Below the pieces are notes generated by a model that did not search any database, was not told the DNA's origin, and was given only the letters and a program-made list of their open reading frames with translations. From GCA-2697345 sp045565015 (lineage in GTDB: Bacteria; Pseudomonadota; Alphaproteobacteria; Rhodobacterales; Rhodobacteraceae), in NCBI GenBank assembly GCA_045565015.1, contig JBJLGD010000010.1, forward strand, positions 1 to 51,292: a stretch of 51,292 nucleotides of DNA, given 5' to 3'. The translations under genes and the position numbers were made by a program. Every line of letters begins with the position of its first letter. Within the stretch, counting starts at the first letter, position 1. Of this stretch, positions 8,958 to 18,269 are shown piece after piece.

Positions 8958-8999
8958 AAAGCTAACCTCAGATTCTGTTGCATTAATACTAATCTAACA

Positions 9000-9139
9000 A
9001 ATTTTTATAAAAATCAAACTTTTAACTTGGCCTGCGTATGTAAATTGGCTATACAGATCGATACTGCTCGATAGGTTTCTTGCCTGTATGAAACCTGCCT
9101 CAATAACTTGACGCCAGCTTCGGCTGGCGTTTTTTTTTT
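9000..9139 (+). ncRNA. candidate small RNA ending at a strong terminator
   Basis: A rho-independent terminator on the plus strand has no upstream gene on that strand: the nearest is in the opposite direction, with its start at 8957. Between them is a hairpin AGGTTTC-N10-GAAACCT (9073-9096). A short transcript starting around 8980-9020 and ending at ~9139 would explain the arrangement. It matches no RNA family that I recognise: not tRNA, SRP RNA or tmRNA. The 5' end is a guess. Confidence 0.35.
9111..9139 (+). terminator. strong rho-independent terminator
   Basis: ACGCCAGC-TTCG-GCTGGCGT (9111-9130) is a perfect 8-bp stem with a stable TTCG tetraloop, followed by a run of ten T ending at 9139. 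It is the best terminator in the window. It ends plus-strand transcription before the TRAP operon. Confidence 0.9.
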
Positions 9140-9298
9140 GGCTTCGCACTTTTTGGGAATTTTTTGTTAACTCTGTTTCTTAATATCCAAGAAATATATC
9201 CCGTATTAAAACTTTTTTGTTTCATAGACTCACAATATAATACTATTCAGATTTAAATAATAATTTTACTTACCTTTTTTAAATAAGAATCGTTGCAA

Positions 9299-9315
9299 AT
9301 CTCATAACTTGAGAT
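9299..9315. promoter_or_regulatory. possible operator upstream of the TRAP operon
   Basis: ATCTCA-TAACT-TGAGAT is a perfect 6-bp inverted repeat with a 5-base spacer, about 70 bases before the dctP start and next to an AT-rich promoter-like stretch. It could bind a dimeric repressor. No regulator gene is adjacent, so this is a suggestion only. Confidence 0.3.
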
Positions 9316-9384
9316 AATCATAATATAAGCTTGATTTGTTTAAGTCTAAAGCTGTCATATTTAAAAAAAAAGGGAGAAGTAAAT

Positions 9385-10470
9385 ATGGAAAGACGTAAGT
9401 TTTTAACTGGAGCCGCATTGGCTGGAACTGGAGCGGCACTTGCAGCCCCAGCAATAGCACAGGGCGTAAAGACGATAACTATAGTATCAACTTGGCCACG
9501 GGATTTTCCAGGGCTTGGTACTTCTGCTCAGAGACTGTGCGCTCGAATTGATGCGATCTCAGGCGGAGCTCTAAAGACCGAATATTTTGCTGCCGGCGAA
9601 AAGGTTGGTGCTTTTGATAGCTTTGACGAAGTTGCTGCAGGAAACTCACATGCTTATATCGCTGCTGAATACTATTGGGGAGGAAAGCATGCAGGCTACA
9701 ACTACTTCACGTCGGTACCGTTCGGAATGACAACTCCAGAATGGAACGCGTGGATTAAATTTAAAGGTGGCCAAGAGCTCTGGGATGAACTCGCTGCTAG
9801 TTTTAACCTGAAGGCGTTTACTTGTGGTGGAACAGGTGCTCAGTGTGGTGGTTGGTTTAACAAGGAGATAAACTCTCCAGAAGACCTACAGGGGTTGAAA
9901 ATGCGTATTCCAGGACTTGGTGGAACTGTTCTATCAAAACTTGGAGTTTCAACCGTATCCCTTCCAGGCGGACAGATTTATGAGAACTTAGTTTCAGGTT
10001 CTGTAGATGCAACTGAGTGGGTTGGACCATATAATGATTACTTTATGAAGTTTTACGAAGCTGCTAAGTACTACTATACTGGAGGTATGCACGAGCCAGG
10101 CGGTGGTCTTGGGTTTGGAATGAACCTCGATTTCTATAACAATCTCACAGATCACGAGCGAGCTGTAATTGAAGCTGCGTGTATGGAAGAGAATGCTGCT
10201 CAGCCAGAAGAGGCAATGGCAAACAACGGTACATACCTTAAGAAGCTTGTTGATGACCATGGAACACAACTGCGTTCGTTCAACGACGACGTATGGGATG
10301 CATTTGGAGATGCCGCGGCTGAAGTTTTTGATGAAACACGCCAGCACTCTGAATTAGCTGCTAGGATTAACGACTCCTATCAGGCTGCATTGAGAGATAT
10401 TGGTGGATTCAGAGCGATTGCTGAAATAGAGTTCTCAAGTCAAAGAAACAGAGTTTTAGGTCTAACCTAA
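9385..10470 (+). CDS. TRAP transporter substrate-binding protein (DctP/TakP type)
   Basis: This is the periplasmic solute receptor of a TRAP transporter, which captures organic acids for sodium-driven uptake. The 361-residue product begins MERRKFLTGAALAGTGAALA, a twin-arginine-type leader. The ligand-binding signature MRIPGLGG (Arg contacting the carboxylate) and DATEWVGPYNDYFMKFYEAA are typical of the mannitol/chloroaromatic (TakP-like) branch. ATG 9385 was preferred over an upstream in-frame TTG because GGGAGAAG sits just before it. A terminator hairpin follows, then the two permease genes. That arrangement lets the receptor be made in excess. Confidence 0.93.
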   Translation: MERRKFLTGAALAGTGAALAAPAIAQGVKTITIVSTWPRDFPGLGTSAQRLCARIDAISGGALKTEYFAAGEKVGAFDSFDEVAAGNSHAYIAAEYYWGGKHAGYNYFTSVPFGMTTPEWNAWIKFKGGQELWDELAASFNLKAFTCGGTGAQCGGWFNKEINSPEDLQGLKMRIPGLGGTVLSKLGVSTVSLPGGQIYENLVSGSVDATEWVGPYNDYFMKFYEAAKYYYTGGMHEPGGGLGFGMNLDFYNNLTDHERAVIEAACMEENAAQPEEAMANNGTYLKKLVDDHGTQLRSFNDDVWDAFGDAAAEVFDETRQHSELAARINDSYQAALRDIGGFRAIAEIEFSSQRNRVLGLT

Positions 10471-10486
10471 ATCTACTCTTAGCTAA

Positions 10487-10511
10487 GGGGCTACTTTCTG
10501 TAGCCCCTTTT
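10487..10511 (+). terminator. rho-independent terminator/attenuator after dctP
   Basis: GGGGCTAC-TTTCT-GTAGCCCC (10487-10507) is a perfect 8-bp stem followed by TTTT. It lies between the receptor and permease genes of the TRAP operon. It probably lets only part of the transcripts continue, giving more receptor than permease. Confidence 0.85.
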
Positions 10512-10571
10512 ACAAGCTAAACTTTTATTTAAGACAATGATGGCCTGTAAAGGCGGCCTTCGGAGGATTTT

Positions 10572-11567
10572 ATGAACTTTACGAATGTGACATCCGAACA
10601 AACCCTAGAAGGCAAACCTGCTCTTTTAGCGCGAGCATTTGGTTGGTTAACTTTATCGTTTTTAGTTGCCTTCATGATTAATAATGTTCTTTCAATAGGG
10701 TTTAATATTCCCTCTGGTAAAGATTTACTAACAAACCCCACTTTAATTAATCTCGTTCAACCAATTGTCTATTTCGTTTGCTTCGCCTTAACCTTGTTTT
10801 GGGTTTATACAACTCGAAGTAATACACTTAGAAACGACGCAAATCGAATTACAAACTTTAATACATATTTTATTCGCGGTTGTTTTTTTGCAGTACTTTT
10901 TGTTGGAATTGTAGATGCTTCTATTGCCTGGTTACGCGTAGAAAGCCTTCTTCCAGTTGTTTTCAATGAGGCAACAGCATCTGCCCTTTTAAAATCACGT
11001 TTTATTGGTCCAGTAATCCATGTCCCTTTGGTTATTTTTGGATTTGTGGTAGCATTATTTTCACGAACATTAGGCTTTTTCTGGTTGGCTCTTATGATTG
11101 TTGGTGCTGAACTTTTAATTGTTATTTTCAGATTTGTGTTTTCTTACGAACAAACAATGATGGGAGACTTAGTGAGATATTGGTACGCTGCACTATTCTT
11201 ATTCGCTTCCGCTTATACACTTTTAGAGGAGGGCCACGTGAGAGTAGATATTTTGTACTCCGGGTTCAATCAAAAGAAAAAAGGAAAAATTAACGCTTAC
11301 GGATCTATCTTATTGGGTATGATGACGGCAATAACAATATTTCTAATATGTTTATGGTCTAAACAGGCGATTGTGAATTCACCTGTAATGAATTTTGAGG
11401 TCACACAAACCGGTACTGCTGGGATGTATACAAAGTACCAAATGGCGGTATTTTTACTTATTTTTGCTATATCGATGCAAATACAATTTGTTAGTTATTT
11501 CTTGGAATCAGTTGCCGATACAAGAGGCGAACCTGGTAAACGAGTACCAAAACCAATTTCACACTGA
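10572..11567 (+). CDS. TRAP transporter small permease subunit (DctQ type, long form)
   Basis: This is the small membrane subunit that pairs with the large TRAP permease. The 331-residue product is longer than the usual ~160-230 residues. About four extra hydrophobic segments form the N-terminal half (such as WLTLSFLVAFMINNVLSIGF and VYFVCFALTLFWVYT). The DctQ-like half follows, with FLFASAYTLLEEGHVRVDIL, the charged motif that is highly conserved in this family. It ends in a soluble tail. The ATG is preceded by GGAGG. It lies 11 bases before the large-subunit gene. Confidence 0.88.
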   Translation: MNFTNVTSEQTLEGKPALLARAFGWLTLSFLVAFMINNVLSIGFNIPSGKDLLTNPTLINLVQPIVYFVCFALTLFWVYTTRSNTLRNDANRITNFNTYFIRGCFFAVLFVGIVDASIAWLRVESLLPVVFNEATASALLKSRFIGPVIHVPLVIFGFVVALFSRTLGFFWLALMIVGAELLIVIFRFVFSYEQTMMGDLVRYWYAALFLFASAYTLLEEGHVRVDILYSGFNQKKKGKINAYGSILLGMMTAITIFLICLWSKQAIVNSPVMNFEVTQTGTAGMYTKYQMAVFLLIFAISMQIQFVSYFLESVADTRGEPGKRVPKPISH

Positions 11568-11578
11568 GGCTGTAACAG

Positions 11579-14239
11579 ATGGAACTATTTTTCTTAGCGA
11601 TACTTGTGATTATCATGGCAACGGCATTAGGGTCTGGTTACCCTGTTGCATTCGCACTACCAGGTGCCGCTATCATGACTATAATATTAGCAGGTGTTAG
11701 TGGTTATTTTTTTGCTGGCGATCCTGCAGCTTATTTTCATCAAGGCGGACCGTCACAGTGGCTCTCTTCTGGAATTACAAATCTAAGGGGGGTCTACTGG
11801 GAGGTAGAGCGTGACACTCTAATAGCAATACCACTCTTCATTTTTATGGGAATCATGCTCCAAAAATCTAAAATAGCAGAGGACCTTTTAGTAACGATGG
11901 CCAACTTATTCGGACCGGTACCGGGCGGTCTAGGTATATCTGTTGTATTTGTTGGAGCTCTTTTAGCTGCTACAACTGGCATAGTAGGTGCTACTGTGGT
12001 TGCGATGGGCTTAATTTCTTTACCCGCTATGCTCAGGAATAATTATTCAAAAGCCTTGGCAAGTGGTACCATAGCCGCGTCAGGAACCCTTGGTCAAATT
12101 ATTCCTCCGTCTATCGTTTTGATAATTTTAGCAGACCAATTGGGATCTGCTGCCGATCAAGCTGGAACTGCAAGAAAAGCCTTACACAAGGAGGCTACCG
12201 GTGAGCTCTCAATGCCTAGTATGTTTGATGTTGGTTCTACGAGCGCTGGAGAAATGTTTCTTGGAGCACTTGTTCCTGGGTTAGTTTTAGTGGGCGTTTA
12301 TATGCTTTTCCTTTTAGTGTTCGCATTTATTGTTCCCAAGGCGGCTCCTGCAGTAAGATATAAAGGCAAAATGGATCTTAATTTTTGGGGGTCAGTTTTC
12401 TTAACTCTTATTCCTCCATTGGGACTTATATTCCTAGTTTTGGGATCAATTATTACAGGTGTTGCTACGGTCAATCAAGCCGGCGCAATAGGAGCATCTG
12501 GTGCACTAATAATGGCTGGTTATAGGTTAACTGAAAGCTCAAAAGTAAGGTATTACCCTGCCCTATTGGCTATTATTTCAATTTTGCTAATTGCTTATTG
12601 TCTGGCGAATTACAACATGAACGTGAAGGCAATTATAGTAAATGGTGGCGATAGTACCGGTATATGGTTGGGAGTGGTCGCGTCAATTGGATTAATTGTC
12701 TCTATCGCGTGGAGCGGAACTAGGGTTTTAAAACTTAATAATACACTTCACGAGGTAATGATAGAGACCGCAAAGACAACCTCATTGGTGTTCATTATTC
12801 TCTTAGGCGCTGCAGTTTTAACTGCTGCATTTAGAGCCTTTGGGGGAGAGGACCTAGTTCGTGACTTCTTGAATTCTCTGCCTGGCGGTTTCTGGGCGAA
12901 ATTTGTTATCGTTATGGCAGTTATATTTGTTCTTGGCTTTTTCTTGGATTTTATTGAAATTGCAGTTGTTGTAGTCCCTATTGTAGCACCAATACTTTTA
13001 GCCGATCCGTCTGCAAATATTACAGCCGTATGGTTAGGAGTGATGATTGGGCTTAATATCCAAACCTCTTTTTTAACCCCACCCTTTGGCTTTGCCCTGT
13101 TTTATCTGAGAGGTGTAGCACCTGCAGCAGTAAAAACTTTAGATATATATAAAGGTGTAATAGCCTTTATCTGCTTACAATTGTTAGCACTTGGAATAGT
13201 TGGATATTATCCACAGTTAGTAAATTATTTACCAAATAGAATGAGCCTGCTTTCTGAATCGTCTCCTCCACCTCGAAATCCTAAACTTCAAATATGTTTA
13301 GAAGAATACTCGATGCGAGAAGTCACAACAAACCGGCAAGAAATAATGGATTCAATTATTAACAGCAAACAATTGGATCTTTCATTCCTTCCCAAGAAAG
13401 TTTCGTCAAATCTCAGTGGAGCATTTAAATCAGCTGAGGAAGCGGTAATCACTTTGGAGGAAATATTCATAGCGGAGAAAGAAGTTGTCAAAAATGCACC
13501 TAGTTATCGGCCTCTTTTGAGGATAGTAAGAGACATCGAGAGCTCGATAAGATCAGCAGAGAAAGAATCAAAAAAGTTAAAAAGTTCGTTATCTTACTTG
13601 AAATCTGAAGATGACGCAGCGGAACGCGAAACCGTTGTAAAAAAGATGAAAGATTTAGAGAAAGAAATAGCGGGGCTTAATTCGGAAATACCGGCTGATT
13701 GGAACAGTGTTTATTCATCATTTAGCAAACTTGTAAAGGCCGAAAATACTGCTCGAAAGAAATATCGGAGATCAGCAGACAAATCATATGAACAAGTAGC
13801 CGAGTTTCTAGCAATTTTAGATGCAAATGATTCATTTATGAGCCTTGAAAACGAGCTTATTGCTTTAAGGGATACATTCGAACAAACCGAAGATGGATTT
13901 GCAGAGTTAGAAACTAAAAAGCTTGGTAAGAAATTTACTAAAATAAAAGGAGCGTCAGCCGTTAAATCTAAGTTAAGTAAAGCTGCACGACAATTACGAC
14001 CCGGTAAGGTAAAGTTAGAAAAAGCTTTAAAAGAATATGATAAGGCCATAGGTATTTTTAATGAAGACAAGTTATGGCGAATCGAGGCCGAAACTAAACT
14101 TAGAACCGCTCTAACTGGATATTTAAATGTAATTGCAAATAATATTGGAGCGCGTCAGCAAACTAAGATTTCACGAGATCAAGGTTTATTTTTAGCAAAA
14201 TGTAACGCTGGTCATAGGGACCTTTCACTGAACTTTTAA
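11579..14239 (+). CDS. TRAP transporter large permease with long coiled-coil C-terminal extension
   Basis: Residues 1 to ~550 are the DctM-type ion-coupled transport subunit, with many membrane helices, GILLQKS-like early loops and the conserved SFLTPPFGFALFYLRGVAP near the end of the domain. A further ~330 residues follow with no membrane segment. They are rich in Lys/Glu and read as coiled coil (for example ESSIRSAEKESKKLKSSL and MKDLEKEIAGLNSEI), beginning after SESSPPPRNPKLQ and ending LFLAKCNAGHRDLSLNF. Ordinary DctM proteins have ~430 to 600 residues. Similar tails may exist in other alphaproteobacterial TRAP permeases, but their role is unknown to me. The operon is dctP-dctQ-dctM-bdhA. 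Confidence 0.9.
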   Translation: MELFFLAILVIIMATALGSGYPVAFALPGAAIMTIILAGVSGYFFAGDPAAYFHQGGPSQWLSSGITNLRGVYWEVERDTLIAIPLFIFMGIMLQKSKIAEDLLVTMANLFGPVPGGLGISVVFVGALLAATTGIVGATVVAMGLISLPAMLRNNYSKALASGTIAASGTLGQIIPPSIVLIILADQLGSAADQAGTARKALHKEATGELSMPSMFDVGSTSAGEMFLGALVPGLVLVGVYMLFLLVFAFIVPKAAPAVRYKGKMDLNFWGSVFLTLIPPLGLIFLVLGSIITGVATVNQAGAIGASGALIMAGYRLTESSKVRYYPALLAIISILLIAYCLANYNMNVKAIIVNGGDSTGIWLGVVASIGLIVSIAWSGTRVLKLNNTLHEVMIETAKTTSLVFIILLGAAVLTAAFRAFGGEDLVRDFLNSLPGGFWAKFVIVMAVIFVLGFFLDFIEIAVVVVPIVAPILLADPSANITAVWLGVMIGLNIQTSFLTPPFGFALFYLRGVAPAAVKTLDIYKGVIAFICLQLLALGIVGYYPQLVNYLPNRMSLLSESSPPPRNPKLQICLEEYSMREVTTNRQEIMDSIINSKQLDLSFLPKKVSSNLSGAFKSAEEAVITLEEIFIAEKEVVKNAPSYRPLLRIVRDIESSIRSAEKESKKLKSSLSYLKSEDDAAERETVVKKMKDLEKEIAGLNSEIPADWNSVYSSFSKLVKAENTARKKYRRSADKSYEQVAEFLAILDANDSFMSLENELIALRDTFEQTEDGFAELETKKLGKKFTKIKGASAVKSKLSKAARQLRPGKVKLEKALKEYDKAIGIFNEDKLWRIEAETKLRTALTGYLNVIANNIGARQQTKISRDQGLFLAKCNAGHRDLSLNF

Positions 14240-14254
14240 TTGAAAGTTTTTTTA

Positions 14255-15028
14255 ATGGATCTTTCAGGTAAATCTGCTCTAATCACGGGTTCAACTTCTG
14301 GGATTGGGTATGCAATTGCTGAAGGGCTTGCAAGTAAAGGTGTTAATATCTTCTTACATTCCATAACTGATAATAAGACTGACCATCAGCTTGCAGCAAA
14401 ACTGTCAAAAAAATTCTCAATTAAAACAACCTACTTACAGGCAAATTTGAGTTCCTCTTCTGCAGCAAGAGATCTTGTAAGGCGTACTAAGCATATTGAT
14501 ATTTTAATAAATAATGCTGGCTTGCAGCATGTAAGTCCAATTGAAAAGCTAGAGATCTCCACCTGGGATACAATGATAGCGGTAATGTTGTCGGCAGTTT
14601 TTCATACCACAGCAATAGCGCTCCCAATGATGAAAGGATCTGGTTGGGGACGAATAATAAATATCTCTTCAGCTCATGGGTTGGTGGCATCCTCACAAAA
14701 ATCAGCATACGTTTCCGCGAAACATGGAGTAATAGGACTTACAAAAACTACTGCTTTGGAGACCGCTGAACTTCCTATAACAGCAAATTCCATATGCCCA
14801 GGTTTCACTCAAACACCATTACTGGAGAAACAAATTCCCGCATTAATGAAACAGTATGGGATGAGTAGAGAACAGTTGGTATCTGATGTATTGATGGAAA
14901 GGCAACCTTCAAAGGAATTTGTTGAAGCTAATCAGATAGCAGGTTTGGTAAAGTTTTTATGCACAAGCGACGCTGATCAAATAACAGGTTCCGCAATTAG
15001 TATCGATGGTGGTTGGACAGCAATGTAG
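14255..15028 (+). CDS. bdhA: 3-hydroxybutyrate dehydrogenase (SDR family)
   Basis: This cytosolic enzyme oxidises (R)-3-hydroxybutyrate to acetoacetate with NAD. The SDR landmarks are TGSTSGIG (cofactor loop), NNAG and the catalytic Ser/Tyr/Lys in SSAHGLVASSQKSAYVSAKH. NAGLQHVSPIEKL, SAVFHTTAIALP and CPGFTQTPLLEKQIPA are characteristic of the BdhA branch rather than of general FabG-like SDRs. ATG 14255 gives the standard N-terminus MDLSGKSALITG; a TTG at 14240 abutting the TRAP stop is the alternative. Its place directly after the TRAP genes suggests that the transporter imports a hydroxy acid. Confidence 0.85.
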   Translation: MDLSGKSALITGSTSGIGYAIAEGLASKGVNIFLHSITDNKTDHQLAAKLSKKFSIKTTYLQANLSSSSAARDLVRRTKHIDILINNAGLQHVSPIEKLEISTWDTMIAVMLSAVFHTTAIALPMMKGSGWGRIINISSAHGLVASSQKSAYVSAKHGVIGLTKTTALETAELPITANSICPGFTQTPLLEKQIPALMKQYGMSREQLVSDVLMERQPSKEFVEANQIAGLVKFLCTSDADQITGSAISIDGGWTAM

Positions 15029-15104
15029 ATATTAATTAGTATTTATACTCAGTTATTATTCTGCAATATTTGCCAATTGAATTATTTGTGGGTAATTTAT
15101 TCTA

Positions 15105-16619
15105 ATGGTATCACTTTTTAATAGTAGTAAACAGCTGCCCTGCCCCGATAAATTTAATCTTGCAAAATATGTACTATCGTCTTCTGATAATAACAGCTCA
15201 AAATGTGCTCTTGAGTTGATTGCTTCTCCCCAAAATTTAAAATGGAGTTATGAGGACCTGCTACATCAAGTATGCAGCAAAGCCAGATTACTAAGAGAGC
15301 ATGGAATTGTTGAAAATGACAGAGTCCTTTTACGTCTCGGAAATACGGTTAACTTTCCGGTAATGTTTCTTGCTTGTATTTGGTCAGGAGTAATACCTGT
15401 GCCAACGTCTTCGCAGTTAACCAAAACTGAAATTAATAAGATTGAAAGCCTAGTAAATCCTAAGTTAATAATTGCGGGGAAAAATATTGTTTTACCAAAA
15501 TCAAACGCTCCGGTACTAACTGAAGAAGTCCTCATGACATACAAAACGGATAGATTATCAACCGCTAAAATTGGATCTCCTGACCGTGTTGCTTACATTG
15601 TCTTTACTTCTGGTACATCAGCAGAACCTAAGGGAGTTGTCCACGCCCACAGAGCTATATGGGCTCGCAGGATGATGTTTGATGATTGGTATGGTATAAC
15701 TGAAAATGATAGGATTCTGCATTCAGGCGCCTTCAATTGGACATACACCTTAGGAACTGGTTTGTTAGATCCTTGGACTGTAGGAGCTACGGCGGTAATG
15801 TCTGAAAAACCTTTTAATCCAAATGACTTTTATGAAATCATTAATGAAAACAAAATAACTATTTTCGCATCTTCACCATCTATTTTTCGTAAAATACTTA
15901 AGAATAAGAAAGCTTTAAAATTAAACTCTCTCAGACATAACTTATCCGCTGGAGAAAAGCTTTCAGATAGTATCCGCGAAAAATGGGAACAAAAGACTAA
16001 AACTAGGATCTTTGAAGCTTTCGGAATGTCGGAGTGTTCTACTTTTATATCTCAAAGACCGAACGAAAACTCAACTGATTTACAAAGTATGGGGAAACCA
16101 CAGAGAGGTAGGTCGGTTGCGATACTAAACGAAGAAAATAATCCTGTAGGGTTCGATAAAGTAGGTAATTTAGCTGTGGCCTCCACAGATCCTGGATGTA
16201 TGCTTTACTATTTAGGTGAAAAAAAACTTAAGCAAAAATGGTTACTCACAAATGATCTAGCCAAAATGTCAAAATATGGAGAAGTAACATATATCGGTCG
16301 AAATGATGATATGCTTAATTCTGGTGGGAACCGTGTTTCTCCGATAGAACTAGAGAATTTATTTAGTAGTTTAGAAGGTATAGATAATGTTGCAGCCGTC
16401 GATCTTACTATAAAAGAAGATACCACTATAATAGCAGTTTTTTATGTTGCAGAAGAGTCATTTGAGAAAAAATTAAAAATTCTTTCGGTGCAGAATCTAG
16501 CTCGTTACAAACAACCTCGACTGTTTATTCAGGTCGATTCATTTCCAACTTCAGGGAACGGGAAGATTAATAGAAATCAACTTCGCTCTCAGTATGAGGC
16601 AAATAGAAAGAATGTTTAG
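15105..16619 (+). CDS. AMP-dependent acyl-CoA synthetase/ligase
   Basis: The 504-residue product is an ANL-superfamily enzyme that activates a carboxylic acid as an acyl-AMP and then the CoA thioester. The ATP-binding P-loop-like motif is FTSGTSAEPKGVVHAH. FEAFGMSECSTF is the A5 region, YIGRNDDMLNSGGNRVSP the hinge, and TSGNGKINRNQLR carries the catalytic Lys. The acid substrate cannot be read off; the length fits the benzoate/acyl-CoA ligase-like groups, not acetoacetyl-CoA synthetase (~650). It follows bdhA by ~75 bases, so it may activate the product or a related acid. Its stop overlaps the stop of the convergent ggt. Confidence 0.85.
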   Translation: MVSLFNSSKQLPCPDKFNLAKYVLSSSDNNSSKCALELIASPQNLKWSYEDLLHQVCSKARLLREHGIVENDRVLLRLGNTVNFPVMFLACIWSGVIPVPTSSQLTKTEINKIESLVNPKLIIAGKNIVLPKSNAPVLTEEVLMTYKTDRLSTAKIGSPDRVAYIVFTSGTSAEPKGVVHAHRAIWARRMMFDDWYGITENDRILHSGAFNWTYTLGTGLLDPWTVGATAVMSEKPFNPNDFYEIINENKITIFASSPSIFRKILKNKKALKLNSLRHNLSAGEKLSDSIREKWEQKTKTRIFEAFGMSECSTFISQRPNENSTDLQSMGKPQRGRSVAILNEENNPVGFDKVGNLAVASTDPGCMLYYLGEKKLKQKWLLTNDLAKMSKYGEVTYIGRNDDMLNSGGNRVSPIELENLFSSLEGIDNVAAVDLTIKEDTTIIAVFYVAEESFEKKLKILSVQNLARYKQPRLFIQVDSFPTSGNGKINRNQLRSQYEANRKNV

Positions 16620-18231
16620 AACTCAACCTCCCCTGACATTCCATCTCCAATAGGATCTGCCCCTCCATCAAGATTACCTTCATTTATCCTAATAGCGTGG
16701 ACTCTAGGATTTATAAAACTAGCTGGATTCCTATAGGTAGAGTAACCCATATCGCATAATTCACGTTCTACCGATCTGAAAATTCGGTTTGAAATCTCAA
16801 TCTTATTAGAAGTTACACAAATTCTTGGCGCACTTACAGCATGTTGAGCTGACATATTAAAATCTACAACATTTAAAATTCCTTGCAGTACCCCCATCGT
16901 AATAGTTGTTCCACCGGGCGCTCCGAGCGCTAATCTAACCTTTCCATCTTTTAATAACATAGTCGGGCACATAGCCGTAAATCTGGCTTTACCAGGTTCT
17001 AAAGAGCCGTTGTGACCTTTACGCGGATCAAATACCATCATGCAATTATTATACATAAAACCTAATCCCTCAGTCACGACACCAGAGCTAGAACCCAGCG
17101 AGTGAGTAAGATTCACAACGTTACCTTCGTTATCGGCTACCACAAGGTGAGTTGTATCTTTGCTCTCAGGAAGGCCACTAATTTCTCTATTAATATTGGC
17201 TTTTTCTCCATTCTTAATTTTCGTAGCCATCTCTTTTGCATAACTTTTAGAAGATAATCTTTCGATAGGCACAGAAATAAATTTCGGATCACCCATCGAA
17301 GTATCCTTGTCAATTGTGGCAATTTTCATAGCTTCAGCAATAATTGAGATATATCTTGAAGAGTTGTGACCTATCTCTTCTAAATCAAATTGTTCAAGAA
17401 TATTTAACATTTCAATTATCATTAACCCACCACCAGGAAGTTGATTGGTTACTATCTCAAAACCTCGGTATGTTCCTCTTAAAGGCTTACCGACACTAGG
17501 ACTACAATTGCGCAAGTCTTCCTTTATTAATAGTCCTCCATTTATTTTCATGTCCTTTTCTATGGTGTCGGCAATATCGCCTTCATAAAAAATACCAATT
17601 CCTTCATTTGAAATTCTTTCGTAAAGCTTTCCCATATCTGGGTTTTTTAGGGTATCGCCAATTTTTGGAATCCTACCATTTTTGTCTAAATAGATTTTTT
17701 TTTGCCGCTTCGAGTTTATTGATCACGGATATTCGAGCCATGCGGCCTGCTTGCTCTGGAGCCATCCAAAAAGCATGTAATCTAGGTCTGACCATAAAAC
17801 CATCATTGCAATACTTTATGGCAGACTCCATTGTCTCCCCAAAATGTAACTTACCAAACATCCCGTGAGCTAAATTTAAGGCCTTTAAAGTCAATGGTGT
17901 CGTAAGTGATTGATAACCAAACTCATTAATTCTTCCTTTAAGGATGTACCCAAATCCATCCTCGCACACACCTTCAATAAGTTTTTCCCACATACCTTCT
18001 TGAGAATTCCGAGGAGCTCGTCCATGAAAGTCTATACTTGTGTGTTTTTTTTAACTTTTCAATGTATACCTGCATAGATCCGAATCCAGCAATTCCACAC
18101 ATTTGAGGATCAACAACCGTTTGAACAAAAGCAGCGGTGACCGCAGCGTCCATCACGTTACCACCTCTTTCAAACGCCTCTAAACCAGCCTCAACGGCCT
18201 CTGGTTGTGGAGCTACAACCATTCCTTTCAT
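16616..18231 (-). CDS. ggt: gamma-glutamyltransferase family protein, split by two apparent frameshifts
   Basis: This is an Ntn-hydrolase-type enzyme that cleaves gamma-glutamyl amides such as glutathione. The N-terminal piece has GMVVAPQPEAVEAGLEAF and the middle has FGYQSLTTPLTLKALN. The C-terminal piece has the self-cleavage/catalytic Thr in DTTHLVVAD and the conserved GAPGGTTI. Extra bases in the runs T8 at 18045-18052 and T9 at 17695-17703 break the frame; dropping one from each restores DFHGRAPRNSQEGMWEKLIE and YLDKNGRIPKIGDT. The corrected length is ~537 residues. Upstream in-frame codons (NWFDELFRRASV) look conserved but lack an ATG, so the true start may be earlier. No clear signal peptide is seen. 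Confidence 0.85.
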
Positions 18232-18269
18232 GACCGAGGCTCTTCGAAACAGTTCATCAAACCAATTTC

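Larger units (their letters stand above)
8958..9384. other. divergent intergenic region with orphan terminator
   Basis: These 427 bases separate a minus-strand binding-protein gene from the plus-strand TRAP operon. They contain a hairpin (9073-9096) and a strong plus-strand terminator (9111-9139) with no protein gene feeding into it, then AT-rich promoter-like sequence and a small inverted repeat (9299-9315) before the TRAP gene. No protein-coding frame was found. Confidence 0.6.

Noticed and set aside
8958..9384. tRNA or other known structural RNA in the orphan-terminator region
   Set aside because: No cloverleaf, CCA end, SRP loop or tmRNA features could be found.
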